Assembly: GCF_032854445.1 (NCBI RefSeq)
Contig: NC_088301.1
Location: 4,203,703-4,267,702 of the forward strand
DNA from: Liolophura sinensis
Taxonomy: Eukaryota > Mollusca > Polyplacophora > Chitonida > Chitonidae
Length of the DNA stretch: 64,000 nt
Direction of reading: 5' to 3'
Positions within the stretch are counted from its first letter, which is position 1. Each line of letters begins with the position of its first letter. Made by a program: the position numbers and the translations under genes. The notes below the pieces were generated by a model. That model made no database searches. It worked only from the letters and a program-made list of their open reading frames with translations, and was not told the DNA's origin. This document shows positions 1-15,200 of the stretch, one piece after another.

Positions 1-1079
1 AACGACTTCAATGAGGATAATTTAGATTTAAGATTTGAAAGCCAGCTGTTCCATAGCTGTTCCATAGCTTAGGGCCTCACCTGTGGATAGTTTATGGATA
101 AAAGAGATAAATCAGAACGACAATTTACTGCAATTCTTCAACCTTTTCGCTTGTTTGCAATGTGTTTATTCAAGCATATTCTTCAGGAATTCTTCTGTAT
201 TTAACTGATAAACCATACATTTTGTGAAGCCTTGAGTCTGGCCAATCTAAACAGTGTAATTCTGTCTCCAAAATCAAAATACAAATATGCATAAATTACA
301 TTCAAGTTTGCTCTTTCATGTGCGAAAAGGTTGGGGAATTTGGGTATACGCTAAAGATTTAACATTGATTACCTTGTGGGATCTCAGTGAACTTTATGAA
401 GCAGGAGTGAAAAGTTATGGGAAGGAAAGTGGGGTTTAAATTCTACAGAGAGTGGTGACGTACACTGAAAAAGCAAATGTTTATCATAACACATTTCTGC
501 AAAAGAATTACAGTGATCAACAAATTAATGCCTTTCAGTAAATATCGGATTCATACATATACTATTTAGAACGTTAAAATGATTCCAAAGTTTCAAAAAG
601 TTATAATTTGATCCGTTTTATACATTTTAGGATATTCATAAACTATTTTGAACGGTTACACGTGCACACACTATAATAAATGTTTACTTTTATCATGTTC
701 ATTGTGTCTTTATTTTTCAAATAAACGTGTATGTGTCATAAATATATTGATTTATTTTATAAATACATGCAGTGTGTTACACATTTACATTCTCGCATTT
801 ATAGTCTAAATGCAATAACTTATGAAGTAAACTGAATGGGTTTATTGCTAAAACGGAGTGATATAAAGTTTTCAGTGAGTATGAGCAACATTAGGAAGTG
901 ATCTATCAGTTGATGGATAAACATGTTTAATTGTTGAAGTATTAAACATGTTACAATTAAACATTAAGCATGTTCATTATATGTTTCAAAGCGATGTTTA
1001 GATGTTAAATGTTTATTTTTTCAGTGTATGGTCGAGTTTTCAGCTAATCAGTCTAATTGTTTGTTTTTTTTGTAAGACT
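1..1079. other. Non-coding, nothing recognised
   Basis: AT-rich with no exon-like open stretch flanked by splice sites that I could support. Confidence 0.5.
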
Positions 1080-1450
1080 TGTAGTGGATACTACGCCTGG
1101 AACAATATGCGACTGCTTTTTAAAACAGGGATCAGAGCTCTGCTCTAACGTCAAAGTTGCGACACATTGTCACACATTTGTTGCCTAGTAATCGTTCGCC
1201 TCGAAGAGATTCAACGCTGATCAGATCATGCCAAAGACTCTTAAAGTGATACTTGCTGCTCCCTCGCTTGGCGCTCAGCACCGAGATGTTAGAGAAATGA
1301 AACAGAACTGGTTGGTTGGTATAAGTAATTCTATACCATTGAATGCAATAAGGGGATTTCTTTCCTTAACCACTGCACATGTGAGTCAATAGATCAGTTG
1401 TTTTAATGCATCTGCGCATATTAAATGCATATAAAACAATTTAAATCAAT
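1080..1450 (+). repeat. Interspersed repeat, copy 1
   Basis: Similar along its length to 2690-3110: atgcgactgcttt, gttgcgacaca, tcgcttggcgctcagcac and ccaatgaacgct-like end. The middle matches the SINE core, so it is probably a decayed SINE-derived element. Confidence 0.6.
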
Positions 1451-2689
1451 GAACGCTATCATTAAAGCCCATTTAAGTTTCTTACCGTACACAGCGGAAT
1501 GACCTCCGAAGAAAACATTGTCTCTTTGTGCGATTAGGTACATTTCTTCCCAGTTTACATTTCCGAGGAGTGAAACATACGTCACCGGCTCGGCATCACA
1601 GATGCTACTGTCAACCCGTATGCTCTGAGATTTGTCAGTTTGTCATTTATCGGAGCTGTCATCCTTCGATTGGAGAGTGCCTCTTAACTGTGGACTCCAA
1701 ATTTACGTGGACTGACTCGCCTTGGGAAACCGAAATATTCTATCCCGATTTAGACGCTATGATCACTAAGAGACCATACATTTTTATAATTTTTTTTGTA
1801 ATGTTTTTTATTTTATTGTCAGTTTTAGTATTTGTTTGATTTTTGGGGGGTTAGAATATATGTATTGAGCTCATTCAAACGTCTTCTTGTTTCTTTGTTT
1901 GATCTTGTGTAAGGTCTATCGTTGATCTGAGAGATCAACAGGCCAAGTTGTCTCTCATCTTTATTCTCCAATAGTGGTTATCTTACACTGATACCATGGC
2001 AGCGCACTACACTATAGCAAATTTACGCTTACTTTGAACTACGATATCTCTTTAAACTTTCCCTTTTTCTTTTCTTTTAAATTATCCCCAATCTTTGTAG
2101 TCGTGCGTTTTTTTTAAAATACCCTATTATCCTGGGACCAGTATGTTCGAATAACTGAATTAATGTGCAACAGTACACAGTGCGTGAGTAAACTTTACAC
2201 GAATTTGTGCACATGTGAAAATATTTGTCGATGAATTTATTTGGTTGCAATTAATTCAATCAAATAACATAACAAATAGGATGAATTTATAATTTCAAAT
2301 TTGTTTTTTACTTATTGTGGAACAATTCCAAGAAGGGTACTGTTATATGTAGTCCTGATCTTAGAGCACTTCACATATCTGCAATATATCTATAATTGCC
2401 ACGGTAGCTAAGGGCTGTCTTGGCTAAGTGTGTCTCGATGATGAATAGGCGAGTCAGTCCACTTCTTGGATAGCAGCTGCTAGATAAAACAAACTATTCT
2501 GCAATCTCGTAGATTTTCAACGGGTAAGCGCCCTGAACTAAGTCACCAGACTGCGAAGCAACCGCATTGCAGGCTACCCTAATGGCTCGTCGCAATTGCG
2601 ACATTAGGAGACATTATGCGATTGTGACAAAAGGGGATAGCTGGAGATGTTGTTATTAGCAGTCTTTTTGTTTTCTGGTGTGGAAGCTA

Positions 2690-3112
2690 CGTCAGGAGCA
2701 ATGTATGCGACTGCTTCGTAAAACGAGCCCAAGAGCTTCCCTCTAATGTCACAAATGCGACACCTTTGTTGCACATTTTCTGGGACTAATAGCGTATAGT
2801 CAGACAGTAACCGCTTCGGTTGCATAACGGTTATAGCGCTCTCCTCGAAGAGTGAGGCACTCGGGATCAAACCATGGTCAGGTCATACCAAAGACTGTTA
2901 AAGTGGTGTATGTGGTTGTCGCGCTTGGCGCTCAGCACTGATTGCTTGGTATTAGTAATTACTTCTATATCCATAACCTACTTCATTTGCCGAGTTTCTC
3001 CACTTGACTACTGCACGTGTGAGACAACAGACGTGATTTTTTTGTTGTTGTTGTATCCGCGTGCACTACACGAGCGTAATACAGTTTAAAACCAATGAAC
3101 GCTCTCATTAAC
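2690..3112 (+). repeat. Interspersed repeat, copy 2
   Basis: Diverged copy of 1080-1450 in the same orientation, with the same tcctcgaagag, cgcttggcgctcagcac and accaatgaacgctctcatta anchors. Confidence 0.6.
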
Positions 3113-4859
3113 AGCATGTAGAAAGTTGAGAAGGCGTTTTATTATTTTTTTCCTTTCTAAATTCTCCTCACCAGTGGATCTTTCTCTTTTCCTTCGAATA
3201 CATATACTACATAAAGTTATGGCGTGCATACGCCAGGACAATCTAACCCCACATTCTAGCTATGTCATTTCGAAGACTGAGACGGACGAACGAAGTGCCT
3301 AACACATACGAGGACGGAGCACTTGCAGAGATTGCACGGATCTTTGTTGTGCAGCTTGAGGACTGAGCATGCTGTGTTGAACACCCGGTATGTGGATTTG
3401 GAATAAGCCTGATCCTTCAACTTCGGACTATTCCAAGAGGCATACTTGGACCATTTAGTTGTATGTGCCTTAAAATATCTAAACCCACCCTATCTTCGAC
3501 CCTGTCCGTGGAATAAACGTTACTATTGTCCCACCTTTGTATCGCCAATTCGGTTTACAATCCTAAACAGTTAGAACTATGCCTTCTAAGAGCAGAAATA
3601 CAACAAAAATAATAGAAAATAAGAAATAAATGAGTTTTCAGCAATTAGTAGTCGAACCGTACACACATGCAAGCCATACTGAATTCTATTAAAAGTACTG
3701 TGACGAAAGTTACTTCGTCAGAATTATTATTAAATGATTGTAAAATTCAACCACACATAGGATAATTCCGCAGATATGAAAATATTTAAGTATATACTTT
3801 TCCATTATAGATAATATTGGCAAATTAGTACATGAGGTATAGGCCCCTATATTTCCGAGATATCTGAAATGTTACCTATTAGACACATTTGATGGCTGTA
3901 AAAGTAAACTGGATATGCGAATGAGAATTTCATCATTTATACATCAGTGAAATCCCAGTATTTCCTTTACTGATAAAAATAATATCTTCACTAGTTAGAT
4001 GTCACTTTTGTTATTACATTTTGCTATTACACGGCTGGAAACTTTGACCCATGACCCACGACCGTGCACTTCCGGGCAATATATAGTTCGCCAAAAAAAA
4101 AGAGGTAGAAATTCTTCATGTGTTTAATTTACGTAAATATCTATATTGCATTAGCATTAAGCACCTTTGTAGAATGTATAATTACTTACAGACAGCGTTT
4201 AAACCTGTAAAAAGGTTCTGTGAGCGCGGATGTGAACGAAATTGCAGCGCGTATGAATAGAATCCGAAATACCGATAGCACGTTGCTTATTTTTTCACGG
4301 ACGCAACAGATAAACTGATACGCATTTACATACATGTAGAGAAAATGTCAGGATATATAAATAATAAATAGAATTATATCCTGAGAAAACGCGTCTCGTG
4401 GGTTATCATTTCACCTCTCACTCGGACAATATTTATGGTATTCAACCTTCACTGTGCAATATCCTCTATTTTCCTACCTGAGGGCTAGATTCATGGAAAT
4501 TTATTTACCACCTAAAACCATGTGCATTGGAGGAGATCAGTGTATATTAAGGATATTGTATGTAATAGCGTAAGGTTAGATATAACTAAAGGCCTACTTC
4601 AGAATAACCTACCATATCAATATGGTAACATACCGGTATATCTTAGGCCTATATTTGAAGATATTTTATGTACCGGTACATGGGAAATGTTTCTTAGGAT
4701 ATGAAGTAAAAGCCATAATACAACACTAAATAAATAGCAATTTGTGGCCTGTCCCAGCTGAACTACGTACTTCAATGACAATGTTGAACATTTAAAGTAC
4801 TGGAAATGCTGGTAAATGTCAGTAATCACCACATATTAACAAGCATTCAACATACACAT
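3113..4859. other. Non-coding upstream of TTLL7
   Basis: AT-rich, low complexity in places; no gene or clear repeat seen. Confidence 0.5.
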
Positions 4860-5041
4860 TAAATGCCAGTTTTCTTGTAGTGCCGCTGGCTAAACGGGAA
4901 ATCGTTCGGCCGTTTCCGTAAAGCTCTTCCGTAGAGGACCGACTGTCATTGTTGGGGCCCGTCGTCAAGCTGCAACTTTGAACACGTGACGAAAACAACA
5001 TGGCGGCTAACTAGGCACGATGTTCGGAGTTCTCAGAAATG
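4860..5041 (+). promoter_or_regulatory. Possible TTLL7 promoter and untranslated exon 1
   Basis: A locally CpG-rich stretch about 1.1 kb upstream of the first coding exon. It holds CACGTG (E-box) near 4984, then ATGGCGGC at 5000, a YY1-like core-promoter motif and also a tiny reading frame ATG GCG GCT AAC TAG. A usable donor AAAT/gtgaga follows at 5041. This is inference; no transcript evidence is available. Confidence 0.3.
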
Positions 5042-6162
5042 TGAGATTTATACCTGTCTACGCTATTTCTGTCTTTGTTAGATGCTAGGTGTTGTTACAA
5101 AGATATTGGAGAACATTTAGCAGGTACAGTGTTTGGGGGAATTTTATGACGTAAACTTAAAAAAATTGCTGTAAAGCCTTGTTATCGCCATTGACCTGAA
5201 ACCCAAACTGGGCCAAAGTCACACCGAAGTAAGCGACTGATCCAGCAGTAAACACTGGCAGAAGGGGCAATATGTACAAGTTTATTTTGACCAAATAAAG
5301 TCTTATACTGGACTTCCATTCCTCTTAAGTTTACAGTAAACGTGGAGTTTAAAGGTGAGCTCAGTGAGTGTGATTATTTTCTCTGCTAGTGTTCGTCATA
5401 TCCTAATCATTTGATTTCTGATAGGCTGTGATCCAAACTCCGCCATGGAGACGTACAAACTAGTAGTGCTATCAACACATTAGCAGCTTGTGTACATTTT
5501 TCACAGTTTTAAAGTTCCCTAGTTCAGAGGGGGTGCAAAAGGTATAGTATATCTTGCACAGGCCGATAAAATTACAATGTACAGACTGTACATAATTCTT
5601 AGCAGTAACAATCAAACCAGTGTTTTCATAGACTACTATTATTATGCCAACATCAGAGCTATGTCGTCTACAATGTATATGCTTATATTTGTCACTTGAA
5701 CTTTCAGATTAAAATATGCAGGCTTAATAACGTATAAATAAGACATAATTGATTGTTAATTGGTCATCACTCTTGGGATTGGGAAATTAAGAAGTTTCAT
5801 TCTCTTAAAAGAGGGAAATAATGAAGTAAACTGCAGTGCCATACCTACCCTGGTATTTATTTATTAATTTAATTGTTTGATTTAATAAGTCAATGTTTGC
5901 TGGTTTATATATGTCTTGATGTTTAACCAAGTCCTCACTGCCTAAATTTGTGAAACTTCAAGACTGATACTAAGTGCAAGACAAAACTGATAAGGAAGTA
6001 ATATTTGCTATATAAATCATTCAAGGGGTAGTCCTATATGTACGTTTTTGTATTTCTTTCTCAAAGAATGAGTGTGTTATGGCTAAGAAGTTGCCACAAA
6101 TCCTTGCTGCCCAGGGGAGATATTGCTACATGAATCTGTAAGAGACGAAGACTAACATCAAG

Positions 6163-6262
6163 ATGTATAGTGCAACAGATCCTGTGAAGAACATGGCTGA
6201 TTATAGAGCAGGACGCCTCCATCCAAGCAGCTCTCTCTCATCAATTGCCTCAGTCGACAGGG
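6163..6262 (+). CDS. TTLL7: TTLL7 coding exon 1 (start codon)
   Basis: The ATG at 6163 has an in-frame TAA at 6139-6141, which supports this start; the next in-frame Met is residue 11. The exon probably begins at 6067, after a good pyrimidine-rich acceptor, so about 96 nt would be 5' UTR. That UTR holds an out-of-frame upstream ATG at 6068 that stops just before the true start. The exon encodes a polar tail that ends in phase with exon 2 across donor GG/gtaatt. Confidence 0.75.
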
Positions 6263-9200
6263 GTAATTAATAAGTATTGTATAAGTATCAAATGTTCAGG
6301 TATGAAACATTAGGATTTTTCATCTTGAGACAATTGAGCGAATGGTAGATCTTGTTTTTTGACTGTAGCAGATGTACATTTCTGAACTACAATTCACAGA
6401 TAGCATACATGTTTAACAAAATGTAGAAGATCTACATGTATCAGAGCTCACATAGGAGGTGATGTTTTTAGAATTTGTTTCAGTGGTATTTTACGCCGTA
6501 ATCAAGAATATTTCAGTCATACCATACTAGCCAGCATTATGGTGAGTGGAAGTGGCACATGGTTGCTGAGGTTCCTTTTTAAATGAAGAACTATGAGATA
6601 CAATTTTGGCAGGAAACTTCCTTTAGAATTATTGTACCATAAATATTATGAGTGCTTGAAATGGCCTGAAAAAACAGCCTCGTTCTTTCACCAAATGGCA
6701 CCATATACATGCTTTGTGGAACATTGCACTACTGTATCAGATTCAGTCTGAGTTTAATTCAGTATTGTGAACACATACCAGCAAGCCATGATTCTTTCCT
6801 TATTCCTTTGTATTTGGAATATTCTGAATTCTAGCCTACATGCTGTATACCAATGATGAGTTAGTAGAAATGGTGGGAAAGCTACTTAAACTTGACAGAG
6901 GAGATCTTATATATAGAATCTTGATATATGTTTGAGAAGAGTATTGATTGTTATATGTAGGCTTCATGGATTGTTTTTTGTTTGTTTGTTTAGATTTAAT
7001 ACGGTATATTTGGTATGGTTAACATGCAATTCCATACAGTTACCATTATGAGCACAAGTACGTTGATCTCATGTGCTCAACAGATTATTTTCATATATTA
7101 GCTTTATGTACATGTGTTATGATGGTATGCTGTGTTTTGACAGATCGAGACTTAAAACCATTCAGCCGAGCCATACATCAGGCTAACTCCCCTCCTTATG
7201 ACCCGTACCCTGCCCTGAGATCCATGTACCGACCAGACGTGACAGACGACGGTGACGAGGATAATAAATCATTGTCTCTGAAGAAAAGGCGCAAGAAAAG
7301 AGGACAGATAACAGCCAATTTGAGTGGTACTCGATATGACATAAGTACGTCAAGCTTTTACGTTTCATCATCTTAGCCACGGAGAGTATTAATTAGAAGT
7401 GAAGCAAAGAAGATAGAGATATTCATGCGCTATATGAAAGTCTTTTAATGGTTTGGTTAACACGTGGTAGTTATACCATGTACACTGGGTTGCGGAGGAA
7501 ACCTGTTAAAACAGAATCCTTCTCAGAACTGTGATCTCTGCCTGTCATATTAGTTTTAGAGGAAATTTGTTGAAGCTGACCTGTTTCACAACTGTGCTTT
7601 CCGCTTGTCAGAGTCACAAGCAAATTACCACAAACTAAAAATGATCAAGTAATCAGTCTTGTCAGTATTGAGAAACTATTACGTGTAATAAAACAATTTA
7701 GAACCATCATATTTTCTGTTTATACTTGAGCACCATTTGTGTTTACACAGTATGGCAGCACATGTACTGCTTTTATAATAATTGTGGTTGTCAGCGAGCA
7801 CCTCCACTCCAGCTGACAGCCAACAAATGAATACAGTATCCATCACTTCAATAATTGACTTTTCTCATTGATGTATCAACACGATCTCATGGATTTTGTC
7901 ATTTGGATAATTGACTTTTCTCATCCATGTTCTCAACAAAAGTTAATGGATTTCGCCACTTAGATTATTACCATTGAAAAGCTGGTAGATTATTATTGAC
8001 TTTTCTCATTTGTGTTCTCAACAAAAGCTGATAGATTTTGTCACTTGGATTATTGACTTTTCTCATGGATGTTCTCAACAAAACTGATAGATTTCATCAC
8101 TTCTGTTATTGACTTTTCCCATCCATGTTCTTCACAAAAGTTGATAGATTTTGTCACTTGGATTATTGACTTTTCTCATCTGTGTTCTCAAGGAAAGCTG
8201 CTATATTTCTTCACTTGGATTATTGACTTTTCTCATCTGTGTTCTCAAGGAAAGCTGCTATATTTCTTCACTTGGATTATTGACTTTTCCCATCCATGTT
8301 CTCAACAAAAGCTGATAGATTTTGTCACTTGGATTATTGACTTTTCTCATCTGTGTTCTCAAGAAAAGCTGCTATATTTATTCACTTGGATTATTGAATT
8401 TTTCCCATTCATGTTGTCAAAAAAAGCTGATAGATTTTAACTGCAGAAATACTCACTTACTGTGTTTTTGGCTCTGATTTAGTCCGTCAGATGGTTGAAC
8501 ATCTTGGGTACACTGTAACTAAAGAAGATGATCCCTCCAGGTAAGACTAATTCCATCCTTAACGTGTCATGAAGACTAAAGTAAAAAAAAGTGAAAGATG
8601 TATTACAGAATATATAGTCGATGTTATTATTTAAGGTATGAAGGTATTATGCTGTTTTTGTGTGCTGTAAAATGAGCTTAAATTAAAGTCTTTTGAGATT
8701 GTTTCAGTTTATATTATGTAAATTACTGTTTGTCAAAAAATTATTCATGGGTACAACCTCAGGTATACATTATGCAGAGAAAATGATAAGTAGTGCACTG
8801 TTGAGTGAAAATGCTGACAAGAAGAGGATTTGTTTTCTGATTTGTTTTCATCTCTTTCTTTTTTCTCATTTTCTAATGAAATTTGATTTAGTTCGACATA
8901 CTATGCACCGTAAACCTTCAGAGCAAAACAAAGATTTCCACTTAATTGTGCTTAATATTGAACTGCTTTTGGTTTTGTAGCTTTCTTATTTGGAATGATG
9001 CATTTGTATCAACAGAGAAGATCTCTGAGCTAAAGCCTTTCCAGCATATCAATCATTTCCCTGGAATGGGTGAGGTCACGCGCAAAGACTGCCTGGCCAG
9101 AAATATGACTAAGTGAGTTTGTAGTCCATATGTGTTTGTCCATTTTTATTCAGTGTACTTCAATTTATAATGCCTGTTATCCAAGTTTTGGTTGCTTTCT

Positions 9201-12200
9201 GCTCTCAGAATATTACAGTAAGTTTATTAAAAGTGAAGTGTCTTGGAGTTGAATTATTAAAAGAAAAGCAGCGGCTGGTGTTTGTAACATCCAGCCAAGT
9301 GAGTCAGCTGTCATATATCAAAGGTTGCAAGTTTATACCCCACTTAATAATGACCCACGATGGATTGCACAATGACTACTGATGTATGCTCATTCGAGAT
9401 CACGTGCCTTTCTACGTGATCCTATGGTACCAGACAAGGCTCTTGTATATATGGGTGCCATCAGCGCAGTGATTTCCCCCAAATTTTGGAGATAATTGTT
9501 GATAGAGGAGTATCAGATATTTAAAGATATTTAAAGTATTTTCTCATTCCTTGTGTCTAAATCTGTATCAATGGTATAAAATCAAGCAACTACCTGCATG
9601 TGAATTAATCGAAAACATCCAAAATAAAAATGAACTATTTACTCACATATTAGCTAATGAGTATTAACTTATTCAACACGAAAGAAGGCATGAAAAGAGA
9701 GTTCTAAAAAGTAATCACGTATGCCAAGGCAAGCGGTGGTATTTCTGTAGATTTAAAGGCAAAGCAGGTCACCGCTCTTCATGCGGCATGTGAGAAAAGA
9801 GATGTCATTAGTCCAATCGACTGGGTATGGTAAAAGTCTTCCATGTCCGCTTATGCGTTGGGTCATCCAGCACACAGTGAAGAACTCACCATAACTATTG
9901 TTGTATCTCATGTGAATTCTGTTATGCAAAATCAAGTGGAAAGTGGGTAAATATATTTAAATTGCCATGGTTGGGCTTGAGGATGGACGGAGATGATAAT
10001 AATACCCAGGGACGCCTGTAAATAGTGCACTGCTCAACACTTCGGTACGTTCACCATCACGTGCAGTTGTTTACATAAAGTGAAAGTATTCATCTCAGAT
10101 CAGGTGACGTAATGCACGAGCCTCTCTTTCGACATCACTGTTGTGAAAAGAATGGCACCCAAGTCTATTAGAGATGTAATCTCAGCGCAGGCAGTAGGTA
10201 CATCTCTATTTTAGAATGGATGTATGGCGTGTCATGTATCAGTTGTGTATAAATCTAAGTTATCTCCCCTTCTAGGATACAGAAGGTGCTGAAAGAGGAG
10301 TATTCATTTTCACCTCTTACCTGGGTGTTACCAGGGGATACCACTGCTCTCATAAATTATGCCAAGGACCTGAAAGCCAAGAAAAAATACAGGACATTTA
10401 TAGTGAAGCCACCAAATGGATCCCAGGGACATGGGTATGCGTGACTTTCATATTTTCAATGGTACCATTTATATAGCACAGTGTAAAGATGATTTGTATT
10501 GATTTGGAAAGCTTTTGAAAAACAAAACAAAACCTGAAAAGTAAAAATAAATAGATCACCGTCTTTCTGAGTTTGCATGAGGAAAATAATGTACAAAATG
10601 TAGACTGTCTATAAGGAAATGTAAATGAATGAATGAATATAACACCACATGGGCAGTATTTCAGCCATATAGTGGCAAAAAAGTGTAAATAATAACTGTA
10701 ATATTTCTCTTCAAGTGAATTGTCCACCTAATGCTGGTCTTTTCAATTTCCTCATTCAGGATTGGTTTGTACAGAAATGTGGAAAAGATCCCTCCAAATG
10801 AACCATACATTGTACAAGAGTACATAGATAAACCCCTGCTGATAGAGGGCTACAAGTTTGATCTGAGGATCTATGTGCTTGTGACCTCATGTGACCCTCT
10901 GCGGATCTTCCTGTATAAGGATGGTTTGGTTCGGCTGAGCACAGAGAAATACCTACCCCCTCAGGAGAATAACCTGGTACGTAGTTACTGTATTCCAGTG
11001 TACCTCAAAGTCTTGACACAGTGAGAAATGGTTTATTCCTGTACACCATGTGGTTCAAATTAGTTTCCAGCTGACACTACTGAGCTTAATCTACACAGTG
11101 GGTCAAAGTAACAGCACAATAATACACACACATGGAACAGACAAAGGTTTCACTTGTTGGTGCCGCCTTAGGTGCTCAGCAAAGGTTTTGAGCAAGGAAA
11201 CATGACTGGTTGGCCCTGTGTTAGTATAATGTGACTGAGTGGGGTGTGATATCCGGTGTGTATGGAAAGATAGCTCAGTGGCGGCAGCAGACAAACTGGA
11301 AGAAGACACACTATATGTACATGTACTCACCTTGTGTCCTCGTTGTCATATGAAAATTGTAAAGTAACGTAAAACCCCAAGCACACATACATTCAAATGT
11401 TTCTGATGGAGGTGTGTAGAGTTATCCCCCTTTCATCTTAAACTAAAGGTCTACTCCAAGATGACAAGATATTGGAGATGAATTAAATTTTGGTGTTGTT
11501 TTTTCATTCGTTCAGAATCGGCTCTTTATGCATCTGACGAACTATTCCATCAACAAGCACAATGAATTTTATGAGAAGGGTTCGACCACCGAAACTGGCA
11601 GCAAGAGATCCATACAATTTTTCAACGATTACCTCAGGCGTAATGACTACGATGTAGTTTTGCTGTGGAAGAACATTTCTGATCTCATAATAAAGACAAT
11701 GGTGGTGTCAATGCCACATGTGCTGCATGCTTACCGCATGTGTCGGCCTGGTGCTACAGCCAACAGCGATAGTGTCTGCTTTGAGGTGCTCGGATTTGAT
11801 GTGATCATAGACCGCAAATTAAGGCCATGGCTGTTAGAGGTATGGCATCTTTTTTATTTAAATTATAAATCTTGTCATTTACAGTACTTGAGAGTTAATC
11901 ATTGCATTTTAACAAGGGCAGGTATATACAAGATTGACAATTATCCACGAAAGATCACTTTAATGTATTGATTTGCCTTTAAATTCACTGAACTAAATAT
12001 ACTAGGAAGTAAAGTTGTTTTTATTTGATGAAAAACAAACAAAAGTTGTGGTATGGATGTTAGTGGTTAATAAGCATACACCGAAAACTTTTATTCAGCA
12101 CAACTGAATGTTACATGTGTTTTACAGATCAATCGTTCTCCAAGTTTTGGTACTGATGAGAAGATAGATTTTGATATCAAATCTGGTGTAATCGAAGATG

Positions 12201-15200
12201 CTCTCAGACTGTTGAATATCAAGTAAGTGCTGTAATACGTGGTTTGAAATTTTGAAATCTACATTTTTATACATCAGTCATGATGATGAAGTCATTTGAA
12301 TGGGGTTTTTTTTTGTTTCTTTCACAAGTACATGTATATCCTTGAAGTTGAGATGAAATGTGACAGAAGAGTTATCTTGTTTTTACCGTCTGTTCAAGAA
12401 TTTGCAGCTTTTCCATCAGACTTTTCATAGTATGAATCAGTTTTCGATTTGCTTAACATTTCTTTTCTCATTCAAATGATTCTAAGAAATGTAAAGAAAT
12501 TCAAATTGTGGTAAAATGTATTTAAGTATAATTAGCTTTGTTTTCTTCCTTAGACCTACTGATAAGAAGCGAAATTTAGCTAGACAGAAAGCTGAGGCTC
12601 AGAAGAGGCTATTGCGACCCTCAAAAAGATCCGAGATGAGTGGCGACTTGTCTGAGGCTGAGAAAAAAAGGCTGAGTTTAGAGAAGAGGAAAGAAGAATT
12701 GGTGAGTTTAATAGTGGCTACAGTAGAAGAAGCTTGATAGCTGAATCACCATTCCCTGAGTCTTGTGGGCCCAAAACACTTTTTCTGATATAGAAAGATC
12801 CATTTAGTAACATATTCATAAAATCTTAGTTTTTGTTATTTGTAGAAAGACCTTCTTAGCCGAATCAGGAAAAATGCCGCTCGTGAAGAGTTTGAGAACA
12901 AACACAGTGGTGGTTTCCGGCGAATCTTTCCAACAGCAGATCGTCACTGCCAGGAGATGTACACCAGGCTTATTATGACTTCGTTTCAAACTTTCCTGTC
13001 AAGTCGCGCAGCTTCCATGCAGCGGGAGATTGAGCTGGTCTACAACAACAAACTACGGGTGAGCATAGACAGGTGACAGAGAGGGAATAATAGTGATGGT
13101 ATCGTCACCTGTAGCTACGGGAGAGTGTAGACAGGTGACAGAGAGGGAATGATAGCGATGGTATCATCACTTGTATCTACAGGAGAGCGTAGACAGGCGA
13201 CAGAGAGGGAATAATAGTGATGGTATCATCACCTGTAGCTACGGGTGAGTATAGACAGGTGACAGAGAGGGAATGATGGTGATGGTATCGTCACCTGTAG
13301 CTATGGGTGAGTATAGACAGGTGACAGAGAGGGAATGATGGTGATGGTATCGTCACCTGTAGCTATGGGAGAGTGTAGACAGGTGACACTGAGGGAATAA
13401 TAGTGATGGTATCATCACCTGTAGCTACGGGTGAGTACAGACAACCGACGGAGAGGGAATGATAGTGATGGTATCATCACCTGTAGCTACGGGTGAGTAT
13501 AGACAGGCGACAGAGAGGGAATGATAGTGATGGTATCATCACCTGTAGCTACGGGTGAGTACAGACAACCGACAGAGAGGGAATGATAGTGATGGTATCA
13601 TCACCTGTAGCTACGGGAGAGTGTAGACAGGCGACAGAGAGGGAATAATGGTGATGGTATCGTCACCTGTAGCTACGGGAGAGTGTAGACAGGCGACAGA
13701 GAGGGAATGATAGTGATGGTATCATCACCTGTAGCTATGGGTGAGTACAGACAACCGACAGAGAGGGAATGATAGTGATGGTATCGTCACCTGTAGCTAT
13801 GGGAGAGTGTAGACAGGTGACAGAGAGGGAATGATAGTGATGGTATCATCACCTGTAGCTACGGGTGAGTATAGACAGGCGACAGAGAGGGAAAGATGGT
13901 GATGGTATCGTCACCTGTAGCTATGGGAGAGTGTAGACAGGTGACAGAGAGGGAATGATAGTGATAGTATCATCACCTGTAGCTATGGGTGAGCGTAGAC
14001 AGGCGACAGAGAGGGAATAATAGTGATGGTATCGTCACCTGTAGCTACGGGAGAGTGTAGACAGGTGATAGAGAGGGAATGATAGCGATGGTATCATCAC
14101 CTGTAGCTACGGGTGAGTATAGACAGGTGACAGAGAGGGAATAATAGTGATGGTATCGTCACCTGTAGCTACGGAAGAGTGTAGACAGGTGACGGAGAGG
14201 GAATAATGGTGATGGTATCGTCACCTGTAGCTACGGGTGAGTGTAGACAGGTGACACTGAGGGAATGATAGCGATGGTATCATCACCTGTAGCTATGGGT
14301 GAGCGTAGACAGGCGACAGAGAGGGAATAATGGTGATGGTATCGTCACCTGTAGCTACGGGAGAGTGTAGACAGGCGACAGAGAGGAAATAATAGTGATG
14401 GTATCGTCACTTGTAGCTACGGGAGAGTGTAGACAGGTGACAGAGAGGGAATAATGGTGATGGTATCGTCACCTGTAGCTACGGGAGAGTGTAGACAGGT
14501 GACAGAGAGGGAATGATAGCGATGGTATCATCACCTGTAGCTACGGGTGAGTATAGACAGGTGACAGAGAGGGAATAATAGTGATGGTATCGTCACCTGT
14601 AGCTACGGAAGAGTGTAGACAGGTGACGGAGAGGGAATAATGGTGATGGTATCGTCACCTGTAGCTACGGGTGAGTGTAGACAGGTGACACTGAGGGAAT
14701 GATAGCGATGGTATCATCACCTGTAGCTATGGGTGAGCGTAGACAGGCGACAGAGAGGGAATAATGGTGATGGTATCGTCACCTGTAGCTACGGGAGAGT
14801 GTAGACAGGCGACAGAGAGGAAATAATAGTGATGGTATCGTCACTTGTAGCTACGGGAGAGTGTAGACAGGTGACAGAGAGGGAATAATGGTGATGGTAT
14901 CGTCACCTGTAGCTACGGGAGAGTGTAGACAGGTGACAGAGAGGGAATGATAGCGATGGTATCATCACCTGTAGCTATGGGTGAGTATAGACAGGTGACA
15001 GAGAGGGAATGATAGCGATGGTATCATCACCTGTAGCTATGGGTGAGCGTAGACAGGCGACAGAGAGGGAATAATGGTGATGGTATCGTCACCTGTAGCT
15101 ACGGGAGAGTGTAGACAGGCGACAGAGAGGAAATAATAGTGATGGTATCGTCACTTGTAGCTACGGGAGAGTGTAGACAGGTGACAGAGAGGGAATAATG

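Noticed and set aside
8069..8440. 123-codon open frame with a 19-residue repeat (WIIDFSHLCSQ)
   Set aside because: It is the 57-bp minisatellite read in one frame; the period is divisible by 3. It lies in TTLL7 intron 2 with no splice support.
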